A DNA stretch of 14,612 nt, from NCBI GenBank assembly GCA_946481265.1, contig CAMLNE010000066.1, forward strand, positions 1 through 14,612, given 5' to 3'. The notes beneath the pieces were generated by a model. It ran no database searches, was not told the origin of the DNA, and saw only the letters and a list, made by a program, of their open reading frames with translations. The first letter of the stretch is position 1. Each line of letters starts with the position of its first letter. Positions 6,878-14,589 of the stretch are shown in pieces. The stretch comes from an uncultured Panacagrimonas sp. Lineage in GTDB: Bacteria > Pseudomonadota > Gammaproteobacteria > Nevskiales > Nevskiaceae. The position numbers and the translations under genes were made by a program.

Positions 6878-6946
6878 CACGACGCTGAGGCCCGAACCGG
6901 TGATCCGGGTAACGCGTGGCATTGCCGTGTCGGCCTGAAACAACGG

Positions 6947-7312
6947 TCAGCCACTCAGCGCCAGGAATGCCAGCAGCGCGATGCCGGCGATCGACAGCAT
7001 CACGTTGAGTAGGGTGCCGTGGTGCACCCAGTACCCGCGGGGAATTTCGGCCGCTTGAAGCTCGTGCAGCACGCGCACGAACTGCCAGCTGGACGCAGCC
7101 GCGAACACGGCACCCAGTCCGATGAACGCCAGGCCGATCAGCAGGGAGGCCCACTCCCGGGCGGGGTCGATGTCGGCCTGCACCATCCGCTCGAACAGGC
7201 GGAAGCGCTCGATGAGAAAGCCGAAGCCGATGAGTGCGATGCTGGTTCGGGTCCAGGCCAGCAAGGTGCGCTCGGCGGCAAACAGGACGCGCGGATCGCG
7301 TAATTCCGACAT
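6947..7312 (-). CDS. DUF202 (YidH-like) membrane protein
   Basis: A 121-residue inner-membrane protein. The DUF202 signature FAAERTLLAWTRT is at residues 11-23, followed by three hydrophobic segments (about 21-36, 55-77 and 98-119), the usual layout and length of the family. The E. coli relative YidH has no established function, and none is evident here. The ATG at 7312 is the only sensible start; the ribosome site is weak. It converges with the methyltransferase across about 70 bases in which I see no clear terminator hairpin. Confidence 0.88.
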   Translation of the reverse strand: MSELRDPRVLFAAERTLLAWTRTSIALIGFGFLIERFRLFERMVQADIDPAREWASLLIGLAFIGLGAVFAAASSWQFVRVLHELQAAEIPRGYWVHHGTLLNVMLSIAGIALLAFLALSG

Positions 7313-7944
7313 GGTCGGTCAGGTCAGCCTGGTCTGGAGGAACGAAGCCCCTGTCGGGCTATCCCGGTCAGACCGGCGACCCGCTCCCAAAACCGCTGCC
7401 CCTTCATCAAAGTTCGCGCTTTGCTGGCGGGTCCCGGGCCCGGGACATGCCGGGTGCCTGCGGCGGCCATACCCGCGGGATGCTCCGGCGCGGATGCCGC
7501 CCCGGCGGGTGCATGCAGATGGCTCATTCACGGGCTGAATTCCTGGATGCAGCTGGATGGGAAACCGGATCGGCGGACTCCGAGCTACCGAACGCGAGCA
7601 TACGACATGCCCCAGCCAGCCTGTTTCAGGCATGACGATACAAAAAGAGAAGGCGGGCTTGCGATGAGGGACATGGCGGTCTGGCCGGGCGGCGGCACCC
7701 TCGCTCGCCTTCGTCGCAGGTGCGGTCTCGTGCGTGAGCATTCCCCGAGTTGCGGCTTCTCCCGAAGCGCTGTCTCTCCGGGGCGCTGTCGCGCTTCCAT
7801 TTGCAGATCTGCTGATCCGAATCCGGCGACCGGTGGTGGGCCTGCCCGGGCGGTGACTGCCTCAACCGTTTCCCGAACAGCCGTGGCGCGTGCCGGTCCG
7901 GGCCCCGCGCCTGAGCGCCCGCACGTGGCAGAGGGTTTCGTTTC
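7313..7944. other. Long gene-free stretch upstream of the sulfur locus
   Basis: About 630 bases without a supportable gene. Open frames on both strands are Arg/Pro/Ala-rich, lack domains and have no credible ribosome site. Visible structure includes a perfect 16-base palindrome GTCCCGGGCCCGGGAC at 7431-7446 and a dyad CCGGTC-A-GACCGG at 7364-7376. Genes related to the persulfide dioxygenase downstream are often preceded by a regulator or sulfide:quinone reductase gene, but I find no trace of either here. Confidence 0.5.
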
Positions 7945-7973
7945 TTGAACACATACCCCCCGGTGTACATAAT
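7945..7973 (+). promoter_or_regulatory. Sigma70 promoter with CsoR/CstR-like dyad in the spacer
   Basis: TTGAAC (7945-7950), a 17-base spacer and CATAAT (7968-7973) form a good promoter. The spacer holds the dyad TACCCC-CC-GGTGTA (7954-7967), symmetric except for one pair, with the C-tract/G-tract layout of CsoR/CstR/FrmR-type operators such as those of persulfide-sensing CstR. A repressor bound there would block both hexamers. It drives the dioxygenase remnant and the SulP gene. The promoter is fairly secure, the repressor family inferred; no such repressor is encoded in the window. Confidence 0.55.
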
Positions 7974-8022
7974 GAATTCCGGCAGGGGCGCTTGCAGCTC
8001 TTTGTGAATCACGAGAATCGTC

Positions 8023-8271
8023 ATGATCTTTCGTCAATTGCTCGACCCTGTCTCCAGTACCTGTCCCCCTGTGCTGGCATCGGGCCGCGGCCCCGCCGGC
8101 GACGTGCTGCTGATCCGCGGCCGCGGTCGCACCGAATGCCAGGGCGGCAACCCGCGCCTGGCCGGCAAGTCCGAGGTCGAGTACGTTGCCATCATGAATG
8201 CGTTGAACCTGCCCGATCCGGAATCGAGGGACACCGCGGCTCCCCTGAACCGCGCCTGCGGACAGGCTTGA
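8023..8271 (+). pseudogene. Collapsed persulfide dioxygenase (ETHE1/Blh-type) remnant
   Basis: An 82-codon open frame made of three pieces of a metallo-beta-lactamase-fold persulfide dioxygenase, a family normally near 240-290 residues. The pieces are the N-terminus MIFRQLLDPVSST followed by LASGRG, then the central LLIRGRGRTECQGG (family: GDALLIRGTGRTDFQQG), then the C-terminus NPRLAGKSEVEYVAIMN to the family's ending. Roughly 115 residues including the HxHxDH metal site are missing between the first two pieces, and about 45 between the last two, yet all remain in frame. The first join falls at an LLI shared by both flanks in the family. Catalysis is impossible without the metal ligands. It keeps its promoter and a weak ribosome site (GAGAA), and its TGA overlaps the SulP ATG, so it may act as a translated leader. 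Confidence 0.8.
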
Positions 8272-9992
8272 TGTCGCAGTTCCTGCAGCGGTGGTTGCCT
8301 TTATGGGGGGACCTGGCGCGCACACACGGGCAGACACTGCCCCAGGACATTCTGGCTGGCACCATCACCGCAATCCTGCTGATCCCGCAGGCCCTGGCCT
8401 ACGCGTTGCTTGCCGGCTTGCCGCCACAGGTGGGGCTGTACGCAAGCGTGCTGCCCCCCATCGTCTATGCCCTCTTCGGGGGTAGCCGGACACTCGCCGT
8501 CGGACCGGTTGCGGTGGCGGCGGTAATGGTGTCGGCGGCGCTGGTGACGTTCGCCGGCGATGACCCCGCGCGATACCTGAGCGGCGCGCTGATCCTGTCG
8601 GCCAGCACCGGCGCCATCCTGCTTGTGCTGGCCGCGATGCGGCTGGGCTGGCTGACGAATTTCATCAGCCACCCGGTCCTGTCTGGGTTCACGACCGGCG
8701 CCGCGATCTACATCATCGGCACGCAGCTCGCGCCGCTGACCGGGATCGCCGTACCGCGCGAGGCTGGATTTACCGAGATCCTGCGGCATATCGGACTGGG
8801 CATCGGCGCGCTCAAGCTTCCGACGGTCCTTTTTGGCGTGACCACTGTGGTCCTCCTCGTGCTCGCCCGCAGGCCGCTGGCTGTCGCGCTGCAGAAAGTC
8901 GGACTGAAGAAGGAAGCCGCCGGCATCGTGGGCCGCACGGCGCCGCTGGTGCTGGTGGTCGCCACCACGGCCATTTCCGCTGCGCTGGATCTGCATGGGA
9001 CGGCCGGGGTGGCCGTGGTCGGCGAGATCCCGCGAGGCCTGCCTGGGCTCGATTTCGGGTTCCTGAACGACACCGGCTGGCTCGTGCTGCTTCCCGCCTC
9101 GGGAATGATCGCGCTGATCGGCTACGTCGAAAGCATTTCAGTAGCCAAGGCGCTCGCGTTCCGCCGCCACGAACGGCTTGATCCGGATCGCGAGCTGCTG
9201 GCGCTCGGCGCCACCAACGTGGCGTCCGCGTTTGTCGGCGCCATGCCGGTTGCAGGCGGCTTCGCGCGTTCGATGGTGAATTTCGACGCCGGCGCAAGGA
9301 CGCAGGCCGCGACGATCGTCACCGCAGCCTGGGTCGCGCTGGGCGCGCTGTTCTTCACCGGTCTTCTGAGCGACCTGCCAAAGGCCGTGCTCGCGGCGAT
9401 CATCGTCGTGGCCGTGTTTCAGCTCATCGACCTCGATGGCCTTCGGCGTGCCTGGTCATACGACCGTGGGGACGCCATCGCACAAGGCGCCACGATCATC
9501 AGCGTGCTGCTGCTCGGCATCGAGGCAGGGCTGATGGTCGGGGTCGGATTGGGCGCCGGCTTCTTCCTGTACAAGACCAGCCGACCGCATATCGCAGTGG
9601 TAGGGCGCGTGGCGGGAACCGAGCACTACCGGAACATTCACCGGCACGTGGTCGAAACCTGGCCCGAACTTCTGCTCCTGCGGGTCGACGAGAATCTTTA
9701 CTTCGCGAATACGCCCCGGGTCGAGTCCCAGCTCATGAACTTCGTGGTCGAGCACGAGGGTTTGACCGATGTGATCCTTATTCTTTCGGGCGTCGGGTAC
9801 ATCGATACCAGCAGCCTGGAAATGCTTGAGACGTTCGAGCAGGCGCTGGCCGAGAAGGGCATCCGTCTGCATCTGGCCGAGGTCAAGGGGCCCGTGATGG
9901 ATCGCCTGGCGGGCACACACCTGATCGAGCGCCTGGGGTCCGGTCGCATCCACCTGGCGACCGATACTGCAATACGCGCCATCAGGGGTTGA
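8271..9992 (+). CDS. SulP-family anion permease with STAS domain
   Basis: A 573-residue inner-membrane transporter of the SulP/SLC26 family, which carries sulfate, bicarbonate or other anions. The SulP signature is present at about residues 50-85 (PPQVGLYAS, PPIVYALFGGSR, VGPVAVAAVM), followed by many hydrophobic helices to about 445. A cytoplasmic STAS domain occupies about 467-573, with the conserved LSGVGYIDTSSLE loop near residue 511. The frame is open much further upstream, but the homology begins at MSQFLQRWLP; the ATG at 8271 overlaps the stop of the dioxygenase remnant (TGATG), with GGACAGG just before it. Linkage to a persulfide dioxygenase remnant suggests transport of sulfate or sulfite from sulfide oxidation; this is inference. 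Confidence 0.93.
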   Translation: MSQFLQRWLPLWGDLARTHGQTLPQDILAGTITAILLIPQALAYALLAGLPPQVGLYASVLPPIVYALFGGSRTLAVGPVAVAAVMVSAALVTFAGDDPARYLSGALILSASTGAILLVLAAMRLGWLTNFISHPVLSGFTTGAAIYIIGTQLAPLTGIAVPREAGFTEILRHIGLGIGALKLPTVLFGVTTVVLLVLARRPLAVALQKVGLKKEAAGIVGRTAPLVLVVATTAISAALDLHGTAGVAVVGEIPRGLPGLDFGFLNDTGWLVLLPASGMIALIGYVESISVAKALAFRRHERLDPDRELLALGATNVASAFVGAMPVAGGFARSMVNFDAGARTQAATIVTAAWVALGALFFTGLLSDLPKAVLAAIIVVAVFQLIDLDGLRRAWSYDRGDAIAQGATIISVLLLGIEAGLMVGVGLGAGFFLYKTSRPHIAVVGRVAGTEHYRNIHRHVVETWPELLLLRVDENLYFANTPRVESQLMNFVVEHEGLTDVILILSGVGYIDTSSLEMLETFEQALAEKGIRLHLAEVKGPVMDRLAGTHLIERLGSGRIHLATDTAIRAIRG

Positions 9993-9993
9993 G

Positions 9994-10026
9994 CGCTCGC
10001 GAAGCCCCGGGCGGGGGTCGCGAGCG
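9994..10026 (+). terminator. Strong hairpin after SulP
   Basis: A 9-bp stem, CGCTCGCGA (9994-10002) with TCGCGAGCG (10018-10026), encloses a loop that can itself pair CCCC with GGGG. It begins two bases after the SulP stop. There is no T-run, so it is either an atypical terminator or a 3'-end stabiliser. Confidence 0.5.
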
Positions 10027-10120
10027 TGCCCGCATGGCCGACACCGGGCCCAAGGAGCGCCTACGTCGATCCGAAGCGATGCAGTGCGGAGTCCGGGCGC
10101 GCGGCCATTGCGCCGGCTTT

Positions 10121-10145
10121 CCGGTCCGGCCGCATTCCGGACCGG
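10121..10145 (-). terminator. Hairpin downstream of the SDR gene
   Basis: CCGGTCCGG-CCGCATT-CCGGACCGG is a perfect 9-bp stem with a 7-base loop, 29 bases beyond the stop of the minus-strand dehydrogenase gene. No T-run follows on either strand. With the hairpin at 9994-10026 it gives each convergent gene its own 3' structure. Confidence 0.45.
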
Positions 10146-10173
10146 GTCGGGCGGCGTGGCCGCGAATGACGGC

Positions 10174-10966
10174 TCAGACCGAGTAGCGGCAAAGCGTCTC
10201 GCCGCCGTCGAGCCGGATCAGGTCGCCATGGATGTAGCTCGACTCGTCCGAGGCCAGGAACACCGCGAGATCCGCGACGTCCTTGGCTTCTCCCCAGCGC
10301 TGGAGCGGGATGCTCTGCGTGAAGAAGGTGTCGAACTCCTTGTCGTCGAACAGCGCGCGGGTCAGGGCGGTCTTCGCGTAGGTCGGGCAGATGCCGTTCA
10401 CGCGGATCCCATCACGCCCGTACTCGATGGCCAGGCAGCGGGTGAGATTGGCCTGGCCACCCTTGGAGATGTTGTAGACGGACTGCCGCGGATGTCCCTG
10501 CAGGCCCGCGGTGGACACCAGGTTGATGATGTTGCCGCCGCGGCCCTGCTCGAGAAACACCTTGATCGCGTCCTGCGAGCCGATCCACGTGCCCTTCACG
10601 TTGACGTTCCAGCAGGCATCGAATTCCTCGTCGGTGAATTCGTGGAACATCTTCCCGCCGCGATAGATGCCCGCATTGTTGAACATGATGTCCAGGCCGC
10701 CGAAGCGATCGACCGCCTTGCGCAACAGGGCCTGTGTCTCGGACCGGCGGGCCACGTCGCAGCGCACGAACTCGGCCTCGCCGCCGGCCGCGCGTATCTC
10801 GTCGACGGTGGTCTGCTGCGGCGCATCCTCGAAGCCGCCTGCCAGCGCATTCGGCTGAAGGTCTCCGACCACGACCTTCGCCCCTTCGAGCGAACGCGAT
10901 GGCGATTGCCCGACCGAAGCCCGAGCTCGCCCCGGTCACGACTGCAACCCTGTCTTTCAGTCTCAT
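10174..10966 (-). pseudogene. Short-chain dehydrogenase/reductase with N-terminal frameshift
   Basis: A classical SDR of 264 residues if one frameshift is repaired. The start at 10966 (MRLKDRVAVVTG) has GGGTGA before it, and TGASSGFG (11-18) is the NAD(P)-binding motif. After AFAR the frame changes: the gene reads GCTCGAAGGGGCGAAG where GCTCGCGAAGGGGCGAAG would give AREGAK, a loss of two bases near 10886-10889. The rest is intact: NNAG (97-100), catalytic Ser about 152, YNISK with Tyr165 and Lys169, and the usual C-terminus. Such enzymes oxidise or reduce alcohols and ketones with NAD(P)(H). As given, translation from 10966 leaves the SDR frame after about 27 codons. It is otherwise undecayed, so the lesion is recent or a sequencing error. 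A decayed relative lies at 805-922. Confidence 0.85.
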
Positions 10967-11094
10967 GGCATTCACCCGGCGGTCCTGTCCTTGGGCAGCG
11001 TAGTCGGCCGGAGGATTTCGACGCGACCGGCAGCGCCAGCCCTGCGTCCCCGGCGCGGGCGCAGACGCCTCGGCTCGGGAGCCGCGGGAAACGC

Positions 11095-11118
11095 AAAACC
11101 CCGCACACGCGGGGTTTT
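11095..11118. terminator. Perfect bidirectional intrinsic terminator
   Basis: AAAACCCCGC-ACAC-GCGGGGTTTT is a perfect 10-bp stem with a 4-base loop. It ends in TTTT on either strand, with a further TTT two bases on in the plus direction. It lies upstream of the dehydrogenase gene (minus) and about 690 bases upstream of the HAD gene (plus), so no recognised gene on either strand ends at it. Confidence 0.85.
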
Positions 11119-11622
11119 GATTTCTGCTGACCGACTCGGCCCCCATCGAAGTCCGCGGGTAGCCGCGCGTTGATCCGGATAACGGGACGGACGTCAGCAG
11201 TGCCCTCGCCCGGGCCCAAGCCCTTGGCGGCGATTGTGGCGCCGGACGTTCTCCGGGCCCTACGCATGGGGGACCCTCGGGACAAGCTCGAGACGGCACA
11301 CGTCTGCGGCGCGCTGCGCCGAGGCCGCTGCACGTCGACCACTGCCCCGGGGGCATCGGCGAACGGGATCCTGGTCTTCAGGCCCCGATACGGATCGACG
11401 CCGGCGCGGCGCGACCGGCGCACCAGCGACCCGGGAACGGTTCGTCCCGCAAATCGGGACGCCGTATGTCCATCGCAGTTCGCCAGCCGCTCCCTGATCC
11501 CGGACTGAAGGCAAAAAGCCGGTTCGCCGCCCGACGACCGTACGTCCGTGCGTCCCTGCAACGGCGTCAGCAGCGATGCGCCCTGGATGCCGGCTGACTG
11601 CAAAGTAGAAACGATAAAAGTC
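11119..11622. other. Gene-free stretch between terminator and HAD operon
   Basis: About 500 bases with no recognisable gene. Frames on both strands are open for 100-300 codons, but they are Arg/Pro/Ala-rich, overlap each other, and match no family I know. The longest plus-strand frame (11170-11508) begins with TTG and has no good ribosome site. A small hairpin, GTCCCG-CAAAT-CGGGAC, is at 11444-11460. A transcript on the minus strand ending at the terminator at 11095-11118 is possible. Confidence 0.5.
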
Positions 11623-11652
11623 TTGATTCTGGCAGAGGCATCTGTCTAGACT
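11623..11652 (+). promoter_or_regulatory. Candidate promoter of the HAD-PPOX-nadV operon
   Basis: TTGATT (11623-11628) and TAGACT (11647-11652), 18 bases apart, each match the sigma70 hexamers at four of six positions. They sit in a locally AT-richer stretch, and the 8-base palindrome GTCTAGAC (11644-11651) overlaps the -10. Transcription from here would leave a leader of about 145 bases before the chosen start at 11804. Confidence 0.35.
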
Positions 11653-11803
11653 CCCCAGCAACACGGCAAACGATTGAAGTAAGCGCTGGCGAAGATCGTC
11701 TGAAGCCCGGATGTTGAATCGTTTCTCGCTTGCGACTTGTTTGCTCTCGCGCATGCGGAATGCCCTCCAGCGCATTCGGAAGGGGCAGGGGCTCTGGGTT
11801 TCG

Positions 11804-12466
11804 ATGGCCAAACTTCACGTCTTTGACATGGATGGCACGCTTCTGCGCGGCGCCGCAGTCGAGGAAATTTCACGTCACCTCGGGTGCTTCGACGAAGCAA
11901 GCGCGCTGGAGCAGGCCTGGCTCAGAGGAGAGGTGTCCGATGAGGTGTTGTTCTGGGAGCGCGTCCTCGAGTTGTGGTCCGCAGCGACTGAAAGCGACTT
12001 CGACGAGGCGTTCGAGCGTGCTCCATGGATGATGCGAGTCCCCGAGGTGTTCGCCGATATCGCCGCTCGTGGTGAGCACAGCGTGGTGATTTCGCAATCG
12101 CCCTTGTTCATCGTGCAGCGCTTGAAGCGCTGGGGTGTGCACACGACTTTTGCCACGACGGTCGAGCGTGGCGTTCAGTGTCACATCAATCAACTGCTCC
12201 AACCCGAGCACAAGGTGGAGATCACGGTCGACCTGGTGTCCAAGCTAGGCCTCAGCCTCTCGGATTGCGTGGCCTATGGTGATTCGACCTCCGATGTGGA
12301 GTTGTTTCGCGAACTTCATCGCACCGTAGCGGTGAACGCCACCGCTGCCACGAAGGCACTCGCCGCGATCACGTATGAGGGGCATGACATGTGGGATGCC
12401 TATCAGATCGGACGACAGTTGCTGGCTCAGGCGGATGAGCTCAAGCACCGCAGAGAGGACGCATGA
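11804..12466 (+). CDS. HAD-superfamily (subclass IB-like) phosphatase
   Basis: A 220-residue cytoplasmic hydrolase with all HAD motifs. Motif I is FDMDGTLL, with nucleophile Asp8 and acid/base Asp10. Motif II is VVISQS (Ser97), the motif III Lys is probably Lys137 in EHKVEI, and motif IV is YGDSTSDVELF (Asp160, Asp164). The helical cap between motifs I and II places it with SerB-like subclass IB phosphomonoesterases. The substrate is unknown; phosphoserine or a nucleotide such as NMN are candidates, the latter only because of the nadV gene nearby. The frame is open from 11711, but I chose 11804 (MAKLHVFDMDG), where the homology begins, though its ribosome site is only fair. Its stop overlaps the next start by four bases (ATGA), so the two are translationally coupled. 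Confidence 0.85.
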   Translation: MAKLHVFDMDGTLLRGAAVEEISRHLGCFDEASALEQAWLRGEVSDEVLFWERVLELWSAATESDFDEAFERAPWMMRVPEVFADIAARGEHSVVISQSPLFIVQRLKRWGVHTTFATTVERGVQCHINQLLQPEHKVEITVDLVSKLGLSLSDCVAYGDSTSDVELFRELHRTVAVNATAATKALAAITYEGHDMWDAYQIGRQLLAQADELKHRREDA

Positions 12467-13056
12467 CCGTCACCTTGAGTGCCCTGGCTCCTCTCGCGGG
12501 GCCGAAGTTGTGGGGATTTATCGAGCAGGCCAGGAAGATCCGGCTGGCAACCGCGGTTGACGGTGGACCGCTCATCGTCTCGCCAGCCTGGTTCGTGGTC
12601 AGGGATCAGGCCGTCTTCGTGGCGCTTGATCCGATCGTCGGCGACCCGGGTCGAACGACGACGGTAGATGCCGTGCACCTGGCCAATGTGCAGGCAGGTG
12701 GCAGGGTCTCGGCGGTCATCGATGCGGGAGACGAGATGAACAACGTCCACGCTGCCCGGTTCGCCGGCCGCGCGGAGATCGTCACGGACAAGGCCGTGAT
12801 TGAGGAACTCCTGGATCTTGTCGCCGAGAAGTACTTCTACGTCGGGCATCCGCACCTGGAGCATTACTTCAGCCGTGGCGCCGTCTCGGATCGACGCTTT
12901 TGCAGGCTCTTGCCCGACGAGCTCGAAGGATGGGATCTGCGCGAACTGCCCCAGCCTCCCATCGCCGACATGCTGGCATTTCCCAAACACTTGAGGCCAT
13001 CCGCCACGAAGGACGTAGCGCAAGTCTCGACTGTGATGTCCGACGACCGTACGTAA
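12463..13056 (+). CDS. FMN-binding split-barrel (PPOX-like) protein
   Basis: A 197-residue protein resembling the pyridoxamine 5'-phosphate oxidase-like split-barrel superfamily. After an N-terminal helix, KIRLATAVDGGPLIVSPAWFVVRDQAVFVALD (25-56) has the strand pattern of the barrel, and RVSAVIDAGDEMNNVHAARFAGRAEIV (81-107) matches the second half, in which an Arg-x-Gly/Arg-Ala strand usually precedes a Val-rich turn. Such proteins bind FMN, F420 or haem and act as small-molecule oxidoreductases. The start overlaps the HAD stop (ATGA) with AGAGAGGA before it. It is 58 bases ahead of nadV. The exact subfamily and cofactor cannot be told from sequence by eye, and the C-terminal 40 residues match nothing I know. 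Confidence 0.7.
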   Translation: MTVTLSALAPLAGPKLWGFIEQARKIRLATAVDGGPLIVSPAWFVVRDQAVFVALDPIVGDPGRTTTVDAVHLANVQAGGRVSAVIDAGDEMNNVHAARFAGRAEIVTDKAVIEELLDLVAEKYFYVGHPHLEHYFSRGAVSDRRFCRLLPDELEGWDLRELPQPPIADMLAFPKHLRPSATKDVAQVSTVMSDDRT

Positions 13057-13114
13057 ACCCAATCTTCAAGCCGAACACGCTGCATCCACACCGACACCAC
13101 CCGGGGGGACAACG

Positions 13115-14557
13115 ATGAACTTCGAGCCGTCGATCTGGCGAAACATGATCGTGAATGTCGACAGTTACAAGCTCACCCACCATGCCATGTATCCAGCCGG
13201 CACCGAGTTCGTCTCCGCCTACATAGAGTCACGTGGTGGACTGTACCCGGCGACCCTGTTCGTCGGACTGCAGGCTTTCATCCGCGAGTACCTGCTTCGC
13301 CCGCTGACGATCGACCACGTGCACGAAGCCGAGCAGGTGCACGCCGCGATGAGCGTGCCGTTCAACCGGCAGATCTGGCTCGATCTGATCAACGATCACG
13401 ACGGTTATCTGCCGATCGAGATCGAAGCGGTTCCGGAAGGCACCGTCGTACCGACACGCAACGTCCTGGTACAGGTCGTCAACACGGATCCGAAGTACCC
13501 GTGGATCACCACGTTCGTGGAGACCGCCCTGCTGCGAGCGGTGTGGTATCCGACGTCCGTCGGAACCGTCAGCTGGACCATCAAGCAGTACCTGCGCGAG
13601 GTGTTCGAGCGCACTTCCGACGCTCCGTCGGAATTGCTCCGCGCTTACTTTCACGACTTCGGAGCGCGCGGTGTCAGTTCTCTCGAGTCCGCGGCTTTGG
13701 GTGGACTGGCCCATCTCGTCAACTTCGATCAGACCGATACGGTGCCCGGATACCTCGCTGCTCGCCAGTGGTACAACGCGTCGTCACCGAGGGGTTCGGG
13801 CCAATTCCAGGAACACACCAACATCATCGCCTTCGGGCGGGAAAACGAAGCCGCGACATTCCGGGGCTTGCTGGCGAATCCAGGCGCTGGAGTGGCTGGA
13901 CTGCTCTGTGATGCCTTTGACCACGAAAACGCGGTGCGCAACATCATCGGCAAGGAGCTGCGCGACGAGGTGGCGAACTTTCCTGGCCTGGTCGTAGCGC
14001 GCTGTGATTCCGGCGATCCCGTGAAGGTCGCCGCCGACACCATCGAATGGTTGATGGAGGACTTCGGATCGACCGTCAACAGCAAGGGCTTCCGGGTCCT
14101 GCCCCCGAACATCCGGGCCTTGCAGGGGGACGGACTCACGCCCACGAGCCACGCCGCGCTGTACGCCGAACTGGAAAAACGCAAGCTGGCGGCAGACAAC
14201 CTGCTGAGCGGCATGGGCGGCGGGCTCCTTCAGCGCATCAACCGCGACACGCTCAATTTCGGCATGAAAGCCAATGCCGTGAGAATCAACGGCACGTGGA
14301 AGGCGATTCAAAAGGTGCCCACGGGAGACTCGATGAAGCATTCGAAAGCCGGCCGCCTGGCGCTGCGCTTCGTCGATGGCGACTACCAGACCGTGCCTCG
14401 TGAGTCGATCCCGGCGGAGGAAAACGTTCTGGTGCCGGTCTTCCGCGATGGAAAACTGCTGCGCATGTATGACTTCGCCGAGCTCAAGCAGCGGAGCGAG
14501 CGCCGGACACCTGACTACTACTATCGGCGGTCGGGGAACAACGCGGACACGGTCTGA
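13115..14557 (+). CDS. nadV: Nicotinamide phosphoribosyltransferase
   Basis: A 480-residue homologue of human NAMPT that makes nicotinamide mononucleotide from nicotinamide and PRPP, entering NAD salvage without deamidation. Key residues align with those recalled for the human enzyme: Arg185 in HDFGARGVSS (human Arg196), Asp208 in LVNFDQTDTV (Asp219), His234 in QEHTNIIAFG (catalytic His247), Arg296/Asp298 in ARCDSGDP (Arg311/Asp313), Asp339 in LQGDG (Asp354) and GGGLLQRINRD from 368 (Gly384 region). One change: the Pro of RPDSG is Cys297 here. The length is normal and the gene appears complete. A strong ribosome site, GGGGGGA, lies just before the ATG. It follows the split-barrel gene by 58 bases. 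The usual partner, NMN adenylyltransferase, is not in the window but could lie beyond 14612. Confidence 0.95.
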   Translation: MNFEPSIWRNMIVNVDSYKLTHHAMYPAGTEFVSAYIESRGGLYPATLFVGLQAFIREYLLRPLTIDHVHEAEQVHAAMSVPFNRQIWLDLINDHDGYLPIEIEAVPEGTVVPTRNVLVQVVNTDPKYPWITTFVETALLRAVWYPTSVGTVSWTIKQYLREVFERTSDAPSELLRAYFHDFGARGVSSLESAALGGLAHLVNFDQTDTVPGYLAARQWYNASSPRGSGQFQEHTNIIAFGRENEAATFRGLLANPGAGVAGLLCDAFDHENAVRNIIGKELRDEVANFPGLVVARCDSGDPVKVAADTIEWLMEDFGSTVNSKGFRVLPPNIRALQGDGLTPTSHAALYAELEKRKLAADNLLSGMGGGLLQRINRDTLNFGMKANAVRINGTWKAIQKVPTGDSMKHSKAGRLALRFVDGDYQTVPRESIPAEENVLVPVFRDGKLLRMYDFAELKQRSERRTPDYYYRRSGNNADTV

Positions 14558-14569
14558 CCCCGGAAATAC

Positions 14570-14589
14570 GACACTGAAAGACGAGTGTC
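14570..14589 (+). terminator. Weak hairpin after nadV
   Basis: GACACT (14570-14575) can pair with AGTGTC (14584-14589) across an 8-base loop, 13 bases after the nadV stop. The stem is short and no T-run follows, so termination here is doubtful. An ATG at 14594 could begin another gene, but only 19 bases remain. Confidence 0.25.

Noticed and set aside
10886..10891. Programmed ribosomal frameshift in the SDR gene
   Set aside because: No slippery heptamer or downstream structure is evident, and SDR genes are not known to use frameshifting; a deletion or sequencing error is simpler.
11170..11508. A 112-codon plus-strand frame starting with TTG
   Set aside because: No ribosome site, no domain, and Arg/Pro-rich composition typical of chance frames here.
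10596..11811. Long minus-strand frames covering 11119-11800 as possible genes
   Set aside because: They overlap in different frames, are rich in Arg, Pro and Ala, match no family I recognise, and run through the dehydrogenase or the HAD gene start and a terminator.
11531..13054. Exact 15-base repeat CCGACGACCGTACGT at 11531-11545 and 13040-13054
   Set aside because: Flanks do not match, and one shared 15-mer is plausible by chance in a GC-rich window of this size.
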